Source of the DNA: Micromonospora tulbaghiae | GTDB taxonomy: Bacteria > Actinomycetota > Actinomycetes > Mycobacteriales > Micromonosporaceae | Assembly: GCF_900091605.1 (NCBI RefSeq) | Contig: NZ_FMCQ01000003.1 | Location: 308,495 to 372,494, forward strand | DNA: 64,000 bases | Reading direction: 5' to 3' | Shown here: positions 50,309-61,728 of the stretch, piece after piece | Numbering within the stretch: the first letter of the stretch is position 1 | How the letters are laid out: each line of letters opens with the position of its first letter | Made by a program: the position numbers and the translations under genes | Notes under the pieces: generated by a model | The model's input: only the letters and a program-made list of their open reading frames with translations | The model's database searches: none | What the model was told of the DNA's origin: nothing

Positions 50309-50970
50309 CGGTGCGCAACCGCGGGGCGCTGGCGGCGATTGCCGCCGGCGCCGCCGCGCTCACCCTGGCGACAGTGGTGGCGTGCGGATCCGGGCCCGCC
50401 GAAAACGTCGGCGGCGACGAGGTGACGGCGCTGGCGAGTCCCACGCCCACGCCCGCGCCCTCGGCGACCGGCGGCGGCTCGGTCCCGGTGAACCCGGGCA
50501 CGCTGCCGGCCGGCAGCGAGATCGTGCCGCCGGTGAAGCTGAGCATCCCGCCGATCCGGGTCACCGCCACCGTCGACCCGGTGGGCGTCAACGAGCGCAC
50601 CGACGAGTTCGAGGTGCCGCCCAGCGTGGACCAGGTCGGCTGGTACCGATACGGCCCGGGCCTGGAGGCCGGCGCCGGCTCGGTGGTGATCGCCGGGCAC
50701 GTGGACAGCGCCGAGCAGGGCAAGGGGGCGTTCTTCCGGCTGCGTGAGCTGGGCCAGGGGGACAAGCTCACCGCCACCGGCTCGGACGGTCGCGAGCGCT
50801 CCTACCGGGTGGTGGCCCGGGAGGAGTACCGGAAGTCGAAGATCCCGCTGGAGCGGTACTTCGCACGCGACGGCAAACCCCGCCTCACGCTGATCACCTG
50901 TGGCGGGCCGTTCGACGCGAAGACCCGCAGCTACCGGGACAACATCGTGATCACGGCCGTTCCCGCGTGA
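50305..50970 (+). CDS. Class F sortase
   Basis: 221 residues. The catalytic His is in VVIAGHVDSAEQGKG, the Cys in LTLITCGGPFD and the Arg in TRSYRDNIVI. The N-terminus has a hydrophobic signal followed by a possible lipobox (TVVACG) and a Pro/Ser/Thr linker. Class F sortases of actinobacteria transfer surface proteins to peptidoglycan, but many act without an obvious partner. The GTG overlaps the stop of the DUF4397 gene, which is therefore its likely client. Confidence 0.92.
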   Translation: MTVRNRGALAAIAAGAAALTLATVVACGSGPAENVGGDEVTALASPTPTPAPSATGGGSVPVNPGTLPAGSEIVPPVKLSIPPIRVTATVDPVGVNERTDEFEVPPSVDQVGWYRYGPGLEAGAGSVVIAGHVDSAEQGKGAFFRLRELGQGDKLTATGSDGRERSYRVVAREEYRKSKIPLERYFARDGKPRLTLITCGGPFDAKTRSYRDNIVITAVPA

Positions 50971-50991
50971 TCATGGCGTTCCCGCATGAGC

Positions 50992-51030
50992 GGGCCGGAC
51001 CGCCCCGGGTGGGACGGGGCGGTCCGGCCC
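50992..51030 (+). terminator. Terminator after the sortase gene
   Basis: A perfect 15-bp stem (50992-51006 with 51016-51030) closes a 9-nt loop. Confidence 0.75.
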
Positions 51031-51053
51031 CCGGCACCGGGTACGCAGGCCGT

Positions 51054-51059
51054 TAGGCT
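51054..51059 (+). promoter_or_regulatory. -10 element (TAGGCT) of the cysteine desulfurase gene
   Basis: 5 nt before a GTG at 51065 and 8 nt before ATG 51068, so the mRNA has at most a few leader bases. Confidence 0.5.
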
Positions 51060-51067
51060 GAACCGTG

Positions 51068-52243
51068 ATGGCATACCTTGATCACGCGGCGACGACCCCG
51101 ATGCTGGACGAGGCACTCGAGGCGTACGTCGCTGTCGCCCGCGAGGTCGGCAACGCCTCGTCGCTGCACGCGGCGGGTCGCCGGGCGCGGCGACGGGTGG
51201 AGGAGTCCCGGGAGCGGGTGGCCGCCGCGCTCGGCGCCCGCCCCTCCGAGGTGATCTTCACCGGCGGCGGCACGGAGAGCGACAACCTCGCCGTGAAGGG
51301 CGTCTTCTGGGCCCGTCGCGCCGCCCGCGCCGACCGGTTCCGGGTGGTCTCCAGCGCGGTCGAGCACCACGCCGTACTGGACGCGGTGGACTGGCTGGTC
51401 GAGCACGAGGGCGCGCAGGCCGGCTGGCTTCCGGTCGACGCGGCCGGGCGGCTCGATCCGGCGCGACTGCGCGCCGAGCTGGCCGAGCACGGCGAGCACG
51501 TCGCGGTGGTCACCGCCATGTGGGCGAACAACGAGGTGGGCACCGTCCAGCCGGTGGCCGAGCTGGCCGCCGTCGCCGCCGAGCACGGGGTGCCGTTCCA
51601 CACCGACGCCATCCAGGCGGTCGGGCAGGTGCCCGTCGACTTCGCCGCCAGCGGCGTGTCGGCGCTCACCGTGACCGGGCACAAGCTCGGCGGCCCGGCC
51701 GGTGTGGGCGCGCTGCTGCTGGGCCGCGACGTGGCTGCCACCCCACTGCTGCACGGCGGCGGCCAGGAGCGCGACGTACGCTCCGGGACGCTCGACACCG
51801 CGGGCATCGTCGCGTTCGCGGTCGCCGTCGAGAGCGCGGTCAAGGGCCAGCAGGAGTACGCCGCCCGCGTCGCCGCGCTCCGCGACGAGCTGGTCGAGCG
51901 GGTCCGGCAGGCCGTCCCCGAGGTGATCTTCAACGGCGACCCGGCCGACCGGCTCCCCGGCAACGCGCACTTCTCCTTCCCCGGCTGCGAGGGGGACGCG
52001 CTGCTGCTGCTCCTGGACGCCCAGGGCATCGCCTGCTCGACCGGGTCGGCCTGCTCGGCCGGAGTGGCCCAGCCCTCGCACGTGCTGCTGGCGATGGGCG
52101 CCGACGACGACCGGGCCCGTTCCTCGCTGCGCTTCACGCTCGGGCACACGAGCACCGACGCGGACGTGGACGCGCTGATCGCCGCGCTGCCGGGCGCGGT
52201 GGAGCGGGCCCGCCGCGCGGCCGCCCTACGTACGCCCCGCTGA
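51068..52243 (+). CDS. Cysteine desulfurase (NifS/IscS class)
   Basis: 391 residues. [10 protein letters not shown] opens the enzyme, the PLP lysine is in [17 protein letters not shown], and the catalytic cysteine is in [11 protein letters not shown]. The family removes sulfur from cysteine as an enzyme-bound persulfide. The gene directly downstream is mnmA, so this enzyme is the probable sulfur donor for tRNA 2-thiouridine synthesis. GTG 51065 is the alternative start. The mnmA start is 37 nt further on. Confidence 0.95.
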   Translation: MAYLDHAATTPMLDEALEAYVAVAREVGNASSLHAAGRRARRRVEESRERVAAALGARPSEVIFTGGGTESDNLAVKGVFWARRAARADRFRVVSSAVEHHAVLDAVDWLVEHEGAQAGWLPVDAAGRLDPARLRAELAEHGEHVAVVTAMWANNEVGTVQPVAELAAVAAEHGVPFHTDAIQAVGQVPVDFAASGVSALTVTGHKLGGPAGVGALLLGRDVAATPLLHGGGQERDVRSGTLDTAGIVAFAVAVESAVKGQQEYAARVAALRDELVERVRQAVPEVIFNGDPADRLPGNAHFSFPGCEGDALLLLLDAQGIACSTGSACSAGVAQPSHVLLAMGADDDRARSSLRFTLGHTSTDADVDALIAALPGAVERARRAAALRTPR

Positions 52244-52280
52244 CCCGGATACCCTCGGTGAGGACGAGGGGGGTGGGCCG

Positions 52281-53357
52281 GTGAGGGTTCTGGCGGCGAT
52301 GTCGGGCGGAGTGGACTCCGCCGTCGCGGCGGCACGGGCGGTGGAGGCCGGGCACGACGTGACGGGCGTGCACCTGGCCCTGGCCCGTAACCCGCAGACG
52401 TACCGCACCGGCGCCCGGGGCTGCTGCACTCTGGAGGACTCCCGGGACGCCCGGCGCGCCGCCGACGTGCTCGGCATCCCGTTCTACGTGTGGGACATGG
52501 CCGACCGGTTCCACGACGACGTGGTGGACGACTTCGTCGCCGAGTACGCCGCCGGGCGTACCCCGAATCCCTGCCTGCGCTGCAACGAGAAGATCAAGTT
52601 CGCGGCGGTGCTGGACCGGGCCGTGGCCCTGGGCTTCGACGCGGTGGTGACCGGCCACCACGCCCGGCTCGGCGCCGACGGCCTGCTGCGGCGCAGCGTC
52701 GACGCGGCCAAGGACCAGTCGTACGTGCTGGCGGTGCTGACCCGCGCGCAGCTCGACCGGTCGATCTTCCCGCTGGGCTACTCGACGAAGGCCGAGGTGC
52801 GCGCGGAGGCCGCCCGGCGCGGCCTCGCGGTGGCCGACAAGCCGGACTCGCACGACATCTGCTTCATCGCCGACGGCGACACCCGCGGCTTCCTGGCCGA
52901 GCGGCTCGGCGAGGCCCCGGGCCAGGTGGTGGACGCGCTCACCGGCGCGGTGGTGGGCAGCCACAGCGGCGCCTACCAGTACACCGTCGGGCAGCGGCGC
53001 GGCCTGCACCTGGACCGTCCGGCGCCGGACGGCCGGCCCCGCTACGTCCTGTCCATCACCCCGACCACGAACACCGTGACGGTCGGCCCGGCCGAGGCGC
53101 TGGAGGTCTCCGACGTGCGCGCCACCCGCCCGGTGTGGACCGGCGGGCCACGCCCGGACGGACCGGTCGAGTGTGACGTGCAGCTCCGGGCACACGGCGA
53201 CGTGGTGCCGGCCGCCGTCGAGGTCGACGCCGACGGACTGCGCGCGTCGCTGCGCCGCCCGGTCCGGGGTGTCGCCGCCGGCCAGGCGATCGTGGCCTAC
53301 CGGCCGGACCCGGCCGGCGACGTGGTCCTCGGCTCCGCCACCATCACCGCCGCCTGA
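52281..53357 (+). CDS. mnmA: tRNA 2-thiouridine(34) synthase
   Basis: 358 residues. The PP-loop is [12 protein letters not shown] near the N-terminus, the catalytic cysteines are C101 in the [12 protein letters not shown] motif and C194 in [15 protein letters not shown] and the C-terminal beta domain complete the standard MnmA. It thiolates U34 of tRNA-Lys, -Glu and -Gln, using sulfur delivered by the cysteine desulfurase upstream. A GTG start follows a GAGGGGGG-type purine run. Confidence 0.95.
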   Translation: MRVLAAMSGGVDSAVAAARAVEAGHDVTGVHLALARNPQTYRTGARGCCTLEDSRDARRAADVLGIPFYVWDMADRFHDDVVDDFVAEYAAGRTPNPCLRCNEKIKFAAVLDRAVALGFDAVVTGHHARLGADGLLRRSVDAAKDQSYVLAVLTRAQLDRSIFPLGYSTKAEVRAEAARRGLAVADKPDSHDICFIADGDTRGFLAERLGEAPGQVVDALTGAVVGSHSGAYQYTVGQRRGLHLDRPAPDGRPRYVLSITPTTNTVTVGPAEALEVSDVRATRPVWTGGPRPDGPVECDVQLRAHGDVVPAAVEVDADGLRASLRRPVRGVAAGQAIVAYRPDPAGDVVLGSATITAA

Positions 53358-53375
53358 CCGCGGACCGGCAGCGGA

Positions 53376-53381
53376 TAGGCT
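53376..53381 (+). promoter_or_regulatory. -10 element (TAGGCT) of the MetE-like gene
   Basis: 6 nt before GTG 53388, predicting a leaderless transcript. Confidence 0.5.
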
Positions 53382-53387
53382 GCGGCC

Positions 53388-54392
53388 GTGACTGAGCAGG
53401 CATGGCCCTGGCCCATCGGCGCGGCGACCGGCATCGGGTCGCTGCCCGGCACCGACATCGCCGAGGCGCAGCGGATCGTGCTCGGCGAGCTGCCCGCCCT
53501 GCCGCACCTGCCCGAGCTGCCCGCCCGGGGCCCGGGCGCGGACCTCGTCGGCCGTACCGCCGGCCTGCTCGTCGAACTGCCGGTCGAGCTGTACGCGGCC
53601 CGCTGGCGGATCGCCCCGCGCCCCGGCCGCGACCTGCGCCGCGCCCGCGACCTGATGGAACGCGACCTCGACCAGCTCGCCGAGCAGGCCGAGGAGTACG
53701 CCGGGCCGGTCAAGGTCCAGGCCGCCGGCCCGTTCACCCTCGCCGCCGCGCTGGAGCTGCCGATCGGCGGACGGATGCTGCGCGACCCGGGCGCGGTACG
53801 CGACCTCGCCGGCTCGCTCGGCGAAGGGTTGCGCCGGCACGTCGAGGCGGTGACCCGGCGGCTGCCCCGCGCCTCGGTGCTGCTCCAGCTCGACGAGCCG
53901 TCCCTGCCGGCGGTGCTGGCCGGCCGGGTGCCCACCGAGAGCGGCTTCGGCACCTACCGTCCGGTGGAGACCGAGGTGGCGCGGGCACTGCTGCACGACG
54001 TGATCGAGGCGACCGGCGTCCCGGCGCTCGTGCACTGCTGCGCGCCGGACGCGCCGCTGGAGCTGATCCGGTCCGCCGGGGCGGTGGGCGTCGCGCTCGA
54101 CCTGTCGCTCGTCACCGACCTCGACCCGCTCGGCGAGGCGATCGACGCCGGGTTCGGGCTGCTGGCCGGCGCCGCGCCGACGCTGCCGCCGCCGTCCGGC
54201 CGGGCGCCGACGTCGGCCGAGGTCGCCGACCGGGTCCGGCGCGTCTGGGACCAGCTCGGCTTCCCCCGTCGCCGGCTGGCCGAACAGGTGGTGGTCACCC
54301 CCGCGTGCGGCCTGGCCGGCGCCACCCCGGCGTACGCCCGCGCGGTGCTCACCGCCTGCCGCGACGCGGGCCGGCGGCTCGCCGAGGACTGA
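53388..54392 (+). CDS. MetE-like (cobalamin-independent methionine synthase C-terminal) protein
   Basis: 334 residues, which is the size of the catalytic C-terminal half of MetE alone. ATGIGSLPGTDI opens the barrel, and the zinc ligands expected in MetE are represented by VHCCAPDAP (His, Cys) and TPACGLAG (Cys). LLQLDEPSLPAVL is the conserved Asp/Glu segment. The N-terminal folate-binding half is missing, so the methyl donor is unclear; in actinomycetes such short forms are usually annotated methionine synthase. A GTG start follows a -10. Confidence 0.85.
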   Translation: MTEQAWPWPIGAATGIGSLPGTDIAEAQRIVLGELPALPHLPELPARGPGADLVGRTAGLLVELPVELYAARWRIAPRPGRDLRRARDLMERDLDQLAEQAEEYAGPVKVQAAGPFTLAAALELPIGGRMLRDPGAVRDLAGSLGEGLRRHVEAVTRRLPRASVLLQLDEPSLPAVLAGRVPTESGFGTYRPVETEVARALLHDVIEATGVPALVHCCAPDAPLELIRSAGAVGVALDLSLVTDLDPLGEAIDAGFGLLAGAAPTLPPPSGRAPTSAEVADRVRRVWDQLGFPRRRLAEQVVVTPACGLAGATPAYARAVLTACRDAGRRLAED

Positions 54393-54427
54393 CGTTTCCG
54401 TCGCACCCGTCGGGCACGATGACCGGC

Positions 54428-54796
54428 ATGATTGGACGACTGCGTTCCACAGTGATCGACTGCCCCGACCCGCACGCGCTCGCCGCCTTCTACTCCGAGC
54501 TGCTCGGGCTGCCCCTGGTGGAGGAGGACTCCGACGGCGACGAGTGGGTGGTGCTCGGCGGCCCACCCGGGCACCAGCCGCGGGTGGCCTTCCAGCGGGC
54601 GCCCGGCCTGCGCGCCCCCGACTGGCCCGACCCGGCCCGGCCGCAGCAGTTCCACCTCGACGTGACCGTCGACGACATCGAGGCGGCCGAGAAGGCGGCG
54701 CTGGCGCTGGGCGCACGGCGGCTGCCGGGTGAGGGGGAGGGCTTCCGGGTCTACGCCGACCCGGTCGGTCACCCGTTCTGCCTCTGCTGGGACTGA
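54428..54796 (+). CDS. VOC-family (glyoxalase-like) protein
   Basis: 122 residues. RLRSTVIDCPDPHALAAFYS and LDVTVDDIEAAEKAALALG are the two beta-alpha-beta-beta-beta units of VOC proteins, and VYADPVGHPFCLCW closes the fold. Of the usual metal ligands, the His of FHLDVTVDD and the Glu/His pattern are only partly present, so activity is uncertain. An ATG at 54419 is in frame. Confidence 0.85.
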   Translation: MIGRLRSTVIDCPDPHALAAFYSELLGLPLVEEDSDGDEWVVLGGPPGHQPRVAFQRAPGLRAPDWPDPARPQQFHLDVTVDDIEAAEKAALALGARRLPGEGEGFRVYADPVGHPFCLCWD

Positions 54797-54822
54797 TCTT
54801 CCGCGACTTGCGCGGCGGAGGC

Positions 54823-55860
54823 ATGATCGCCACCGTGACCGCCTCCACCGCCACCGGCCGCGCCGCCGGTTCGCTGTTCGGCCTGGCCTACGGCGACGCC
54901 CTGGGCAAGCCGACCGAGTTCCTCACCGTCACCGAGATCGTCCGGCGCTACGGCCCGGCCGGTCCGCGTGAGCTGACCGGCGACCCGGCCCTGGTCACCG
55001 ACGACACCCAGATGGCGCTGGCCGTGGCGTGGGCGCTGCACGACGCGCCCGCGTACACGGCCGGGGCGGTGGAGCCGCTGCTGCGGCAGCGTTTCGTCGA
55101 CTGGTCGGTCAGCCCGGAGAACAACCGCGCCCCCGGCATGACGTGCCTGCGGGCCTGCGCCGAGCTGGCCCTGGGTGCCCGCTGGCAGGAGGCCACGGTC
55201 GCCGGCTCGAAGGGCTGCGGCGCGAACATGCGGGTCACCCCGGTCGGGCTGCTCGACGTCGACCTGGACACGATGGCCGGGCTGGCCCAGCTCCAGGCCG
55301 GTCTGACCCACGGCCACCCGACCGGTCTGGCGGCCAGTGAGCTGACCGCGTACGCGATCCGGCTGCTGCGCGACGGCGCGGCGCTGCCGGAGCTGCCCGG
55401 CCTGCTCACCGAGCGGGCCCGGGAGCAGCGCACCGTCTACCGGGACGACTGGCTCGGTGACCTGTGGCAGCGGCCCGGAGAGAGCGGCGCGGCCGAGTTC
55501 GCCGCCCGTGGCTGGGACGACTGCCTGCGCGTGCTCGGCCGGCTGGAGGCGGCGCTGGCCCGCCCGGACGACGGCGGCGACCCGTGCCGGTTCACCGGCG
55601 AGGGGTGGATCGCCGAGGAGGCGCTCGCCACTGCGCTGCTCTGCGCGCTGCGCCACACCGACGACCCGGTCGGAGCGCTGGCCCGGGGCGCCACCACGGC
55701 CGGTGACTCGGACTCCATCGCCGCGCTGGCCGGCGCGTTCGTCGGCGCCGCGTACGGCATGGCCGCCTGGCCCGCCGGGTGGGCCGACCGGATCGAGTAC
55801 GCCGGTCAGCTCACCGCGCTCGCCGCCGCCTTCGACGGAGGGGCCCAGCCCGCGCGCTGA
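54823..55860 (+). CDS. ADP-ribosylglycohydrolase (ARH/DraG) family
   Basis: 345 residues. SLFGLAYGDALGKPTEF and TDDTQMALAVAWAL are the N-terminal metal-binding motifs, GDSDSIAALAGAFVGAAYG the C-terminal one; together they coordinate two Mg2+. These enzymes remove ADP-ribose from proteins or cleave related bonds. GGAGG is 1 nt before ATG 54823 (a GTG at 54835 is better spaced). No ADP-ribosyltransferase is nearby. Confidence 0.9.
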   Translation: MIATVTASTATGRAAGSLFGLAYGDALGKPTEFLTVTEIVRRYGPAGPRELTGDPALVTDDTQMALAVAWALHDAPAYTAGAVEPLLRQRFVDWSVSPENNRAPGMTCLRACAELALGARWQEATVAGSKGCGANMRVTPVGLLDVDLDTMAGLAQLQAGLTHGHPTGLAASELTAYAIRLLRDGAALPELPGLLTERAREQRTVYRDDWLGDLWQRPGESGAAEFAARGWDDCLRVLGRLEAALARPDDGGDPCRFTGEGWIAEEALATALLCALRHTDDPVGALARGATTAGDSDSIAALAGAFVGAAYGMAAWPAGWADRIEYAGQLTALAAAFDGGAQPAR

Positions 55861-55926
55861 GGTCCGGACAGCAGCACCGCCTCCGGCTCGCGGGGTGGGC
55901 GGAACCGGGTGCCGGCTGCGGAGGGC

Positions 55927-56562
55927 TCAGCCGGTGAGGTGGTCGAGGCGGCGGATGCCGCGCCACAGGGCCGGGTCACAGGTGCCGGCCCGGTCGGCGA
56001 ACGCGCCCAGCGGCACCGGGATCGGCTCGCTGACGTCCAGGTAGCTGTCGTGGTCGGCGTCCGGATCCCAGTCCCGCGTCGGGATCGGCAGGTGGTCGTC
56101 CCGGTCCGACTTGTCCTGGCTGGTGATCTTCAGCACCTCGGCGTCCCGGCCGTCGACCCGCAGCACCAGACAGGGGCGCACCTTCGAACCGGTTCCGTCG
56201 GCGTAGGGCACGTCGGCCCACCAGATCTCCCCGGGCCGGGGCTCGTCCCGGTCGGTCCGGGCGCCCCGCGGCCTCGGCGGCCCGCCGACGCGCTCACCTC
56301 GCGACCCGCCGCCGGCCCGGTCACCGCGGCGCCCGCCACCGGGCCGGTCGTCGCCACGTCCGCCGCCGGGCCGGTCGGTGCCGGTCCGGTCGCCGCCCGG
56401 TCCGCTGCTCCGGCTGCCACGGCCGGTGCCCGGCCGCCGTCCACCGGCCCGGTCGCGCGTGCCGGCGGCGCGTTCGGCCGACCGGCGCCGCCACTCGTTC
56501 CACAGCCAGCCGGCCGCGACGCAGGCCACGATCACCAGCGCCCAGATCACCCCGTCGCGCAT
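55927..56562 (-). CDS. Membrane-anchored PemK/MazF-like protein
   Basis: 211 residues. A transmembrane helix near residues 5-20 (VIWALVIVACVAAGWLW) is followed by about 75 residues of Arg/Gly-rich low-complexity sequence (RDRAGGRRPGTGRGSR and similar). A PemK/MazF-like beta-barrel domain occupies about 108-205: RPGEIWWADVPYADGTGSKVR, PCLVLRVDG and the later VLKITSQDKSDRDDH. The Arg of the KVRP motif is present. No antitoxin gene is next to it, and the domain is tethered to the membrane, so it may not be an ordinary toxin. A ribosome-binding GAAGGCGGG precedes the ATG. Confidence 0.78.
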   Translation of the reverse strand: MRDGVIWALVIVACVAAGWLWNEWRRRSAERAAGTRDRAGGRRPGTGRGSRSSGPGGDRTGTDRPGGGRGDDRPGGGRRGDRAGGGSRGERVGGPPRPRGARTDRDEPRPGEIWWADVPYADGTGSKVRPCLVLRVDGRDAEVLKITSQDKSDRDDHLPIPTRDWDPDADHDSYLDVSEPIPVPLGAFADRAGTCDPALWRGIRRLDHLTG

Positions 56563-56720
56563 CCGTCGCCCGCCTTCCGACCGTTGTCGCCCAGCACCGC
56601 CGACGTGATCGTCGCACGGCCGGGCGCCAGCCGCCCGGGTGGCGCGACGGGCACGGTTCGCCCTGCTCGGCGCGGGTGGCCGGACGACTGTCACCCCCGA
56701 CCGCTACGGTTCTCGGGTAG

Positions 56721-58898
<2,178 letters not shown>

Positions 58899-59049
58899 CA
58901 GGCTGGTCACAGCTTCCGTCCGGCGGATACCAAGTTAATTACGACTACGACCGATTCGTGACTGTCGTGTCGGGGAAATCGCCTCGGAGGGCGTTTCATT
59001 GGCGTACGACGCGTGACGGCGCGCGCCAGGACGTTCCCCGGGAGGTGCG

Positions 59050-61623
59050 ATGGAGACCGGCGACCCGCGCAACTCCGTCCCGCCTGGGCGGAGCGGGCCG
59101 TTCTTCGGCTTCGTCGGCGCGATCGGCGTGGTCGCCCTGGCGGTCTCGGCCGGGCCGCTCGTCGCGCTCGCCGACAGGTGGAGTGAGCTGCCGGCCGCGT
59201 TCTGGACCATGGCGGCGCTCGCCGTCGCCTGCGACGCCCGCCCGTTCGTCCCGCCCGGCCGGCGGCAGACGTCGGCGGTGTTCCCGTCGACCTGCTTCAC
59301 CTTCGCCATCCTGCTCGGCTGGGGCTTCGGCCCGGCCGTCGCGGTGCAGGCCGTGGCGGTCGCGGTCAGCGGCTGGCGGCTCGGGTACGCCCCCTGGCGC
59401 ACCGGCTTCAACGCGGCGCAGTACGCGTGCGCGCTCGCCGCCGCGTACGCGGCCACCCGGCTCGGCCCGGGTGAACTGTTCGACGGCGGCCGGCTGCACT
59501 GGACCGACGTGGCGGCGGTGGGCGGCGCGACGGTCGCCTGGTTCGTGGTCAACTACGGGCTGGTCAGCTCGGCGGTCCGGTTGCGCTTCGGCGACCGCTG
59601 GTGGCCCAGCGTCCGCAGCGGCCTGGCCTACGAGCTGCTCGCCACCGGTTCGCTGCTGCTGCTGGCGCCGGTGCTGGTGGCCGCCGCCCGGGCCAGCGCG
59701 GCGCTGATCCCGCTGGTGCTGGTGCCGCTGTTCGCGGTCTACCGGATGGCCCGGCTCTCCGCCGAACGGGAACAGCTCGCCGACGTGGACCCGCTCACCG
59801 GGCTGCCCAACCGCAAGGCGCTGCTGACCGAGGTGGCCGAGCAGGTGCACCTGCACGGCGACCGGGCCGCCCGGGGCGCGCCGGACGCGCACCTGGCGCT
59901 GCTGCTGCTCGACCTCGACCGGTTCAAGCACGTCAACGACGCGCTCGGGCACGCGGTGGGTGACCGCCTGCTGGTCGAGGTGAGCGCCCGGCTGATGGGC
60001 GCTGTGGACGGCGGTGACATGGTGGCGCGGCTCGGCGGCGACGAGTTCGCCATCGTCGTACCCCGGCTCACCGACATCGACCAGGCCCGCGAGCGGGCCG
60101 ACCGGGTGGTCGCCGCGCTCGCCGAGCCGGTGCCGCTCGACGGCCTGCCGCTGGACGTGGGCGGCGCCATCGGCATCGCGCTCTACCCCGACCACGGCGA
60201 GGACTTCGCCACCCTGATGCGTCACGCCGACGTGGCCATGTACGACGCGAAGCACCGCAACGACACGGTGGCGGTCTACGCGCCGGAGTCCGACCACAAC
60301 TCGGCCGAGCGGCTGAGCCTGCTGGCCGACCTGCGCCGGGTGCTGGAATCGGGCCCGTCCGCCTCGGCCGGGGAGACGGTGGGCGTACGCGGGGGTGACG
60401 GCGCGACGCTGGAGGCGGCGCTGCCAGGCGTGCGCCCGGCCCGGGCCGAGCGGCCGTCGCGCAACCAGCGCCCGGCGCGCGACGGAGGCCGGGGCGGCGG
60501 GCGCGCGGGCGGGGGACGGTCCGGCGACGGGTCGAACCGGTGGCTGCGGCGCCGCCGGGAGCACGCGCAGGAACAGCACGGGGACGACCTGATCGAGCGC
60601 ATCCTCACCGGCGCCGACCCGATCCGCCGCCGGGCCGCCCCCGGTGGCGCCGCCGGGCCGGTGGTGGCGCCGCTCGTGGTCGGCGGCGGGGAAGCCGCGC
60701 CGGATCGTGCCGACGCGACCGGCGCCGCGCACGATGCGCAGGTCGCCGTCAGCACCGGTGCGCCGGGCGTCATCGGGCCGACCGCCGACGGCAGCGCGGC
60801 CGCCGAGCCCGAGGACCAGTCCGGACACCCGGGCGAGATCACCATGTACTACCAGCCGCAGATCGCCATCGCCACCGGCGAGGTGGTGGGCGTCGAGGCG
60901 CTGCTGCGCTGGCGGCATCCGCGCCGGGGCATGGTCGACCCGGGCGAGCTGATCCAGGTCGCCGAGCAGAGCGCGGTGATGCGGCTGCTCACCCGCCGCG
61001 TGGTGGACGACGTGGTGGAGCAGCTCGCCAAGTGGTCGGCGGCCGGGCTCACGTTGCGTGCCGCGCTCAACGTCAGTGTCCGTGACCTGCACACCGGGGA
61101 GATCGCCGACCAGATCGCCGACCGGCTGACCCGGTACGGCGTGCCGCCGGAGCGCCTCCAGGTGGAGATCACCGAGGGCGCGCTGATGGCCGACCCGCGG
61201 CGGGTGCTCGCCAGCATCACCCAGCTGCACCGGATCGGCGTCGGCATCGCGCTCGACGACTTCGGCACCGGCTACTCGTCGCTGCAACACCTGCGCCGGC
61301 TCCCGCTGTCCGAGGTGAAGGTGGACAGGTCGTTCGTCCTCGGGATGGCCGAGGACCCGGACGACGCGGCGATCGTCCGCTCGATGATCGAACTGGCCGG
61401 CGCGCTCGGGCTGCGGGTGGTGGCCGAGGGCGTGGAGGACGAGCGCACCTGGCGGATGCTGCACGCCGCCGGGTGCGACGTGGCGCAGGGCTGGTTCCAC
61501 GCCCGGCCGATGCCCGCCGAGGATCTGGTGGCCTGGCTGTCCCGCTACCGTCCGGTGCGCCCGGCGGAGGCGGGGAGCCGCAGCGGTCCGGCGCCGGAGG
61601 GGGAGTCGAAGGCGTCGTCGTGA
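59050..61623 (+). CDS. GGDEF-EAL protein with membrane sensor and long insertion
   Basis: 857 residues. The N-terminal 235 residues hold about seven transmembrane helices. The GGDEF domain (about 245-420) has DPLTGLPNRKALLTEV, LDLDRFKHVNDALGH and an intact RLGGDEFAIV. The EAL domain (about 595-840) has GVEALLRWRHPRRG (EAL), NVSVRDL, ITEGALM, IALDDFGTGYSSL and KVDRSFV, all catalytic positions. Between the end of GGDEF (RLSLLADLRRVLESG) and EITMYYQPQ lies an inserted Gly/Arg/Pro-rich stretch of about 160 residues. It could both make and degrade c-di-GMP. Confidence 0.93.
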   Translation: METGDPRNSVPPGRSGPFFGFVGAIGVVALAVSAGPLVALADRWSELPAAFWTMAALAVACDARPFVPPGRRQTSAVFPSTCFTFAILLGWGFGPAVAVQAVAVAVSGWRLGYAPWRTGFNAAQYACALAAAYAATRLGPGELFDGGRLHWTDVAAVGGATVAWFVVNYGLVSSAVRLRFGDRWWPSVRSGLAYELLATGSLLLLAPVLVAAARASAALIPLVLVPLFAVYRMARLSAEREQLADVDPLTGLPNRKALLTEVAEQVHLHGDRAARGAPDAHLALLLLDLDRFKHVNDALGHAVGDRLLVEVSARLMGAVDGGDMVARLGGDEFAIVVPRLTDIDQARERADRVVAALAEPVPLDGLPLDVGGAIGIALYPDHGEDFATLMRHADVAMYDAKHRNDTVAVYAPESDHNSAERLSLLADLRRVLESGPSASAGETVGVRGGDGATLEAALPGVRPARAERPSRNQRPARDGGRGGGRAGGGRSGDGSNRWLRRRREHAQEQHGDDLIERILTGADPIRRRAAPGGAAGPVVAPLVVGGGEAAPDRADATGAAHDAQVAVSTGAPGVIGPTADGSAAAEPEDQSGHPGEITMYYQPQIAIATGEVVGVEALLRWRHPRRGMVDPGELIQVAEQSAVMRLLTRRVVDDVVEQLAKWSAAGLTLRAALNVSVRDLHTGEIADQIADRLTRYGVPPERLQVEITEGALMADPRRVLASITQLHRIGVGIALDDFGTGYSSLQHLRRLPLSEVKVDRSFVLGMAEDPDDAAIVRSMIELAGALGLRVVAEGVEDERTWRMLHAAGCDVAQGWFHARPMPAEDLVAWLSRYRPVRPAEAGSRSGPAPEGESKASS

Positions 61624-61628
61624 CGGCG

Positions 61629-61650
61629 GGACAATAGACTCGCTCCGGTC
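61629..61650 (+). promoter_or_regulatory. Promoter of gatCA
   Basis: ACAATAGACT contains a good -10 (TAGACT) between the GGDEF-EAL stop and gatC. It gives a leader of about 80 nt before ATG 61729. Confidence 0.45.
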
Positions 61651-61728
61651 ACCGCGCGTCATCGAGCACGCCCGTACGCGCGGCCGGCCCACCGCAGACG
61701 TCTCAGGACAGCCACGAAGGGGGCACTG

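Noticed and set aside
52134..54854. 906-residue reverse-strand open frame
   Set aside because: It lies opposite mnmA and the MetE-like gene, is Arg/Gly/Pro-rich without motifs, and exists only because high third-position GC suppresses stops.
58899..59049. Possible c-di-GMP riboswitch before the GGDEF-EAL gene
   Set aside because: The AT-rich GGATACCAAGTTAATTACG stretch drew attention, but no GEMM-type paired helices or conserved core can be made out.
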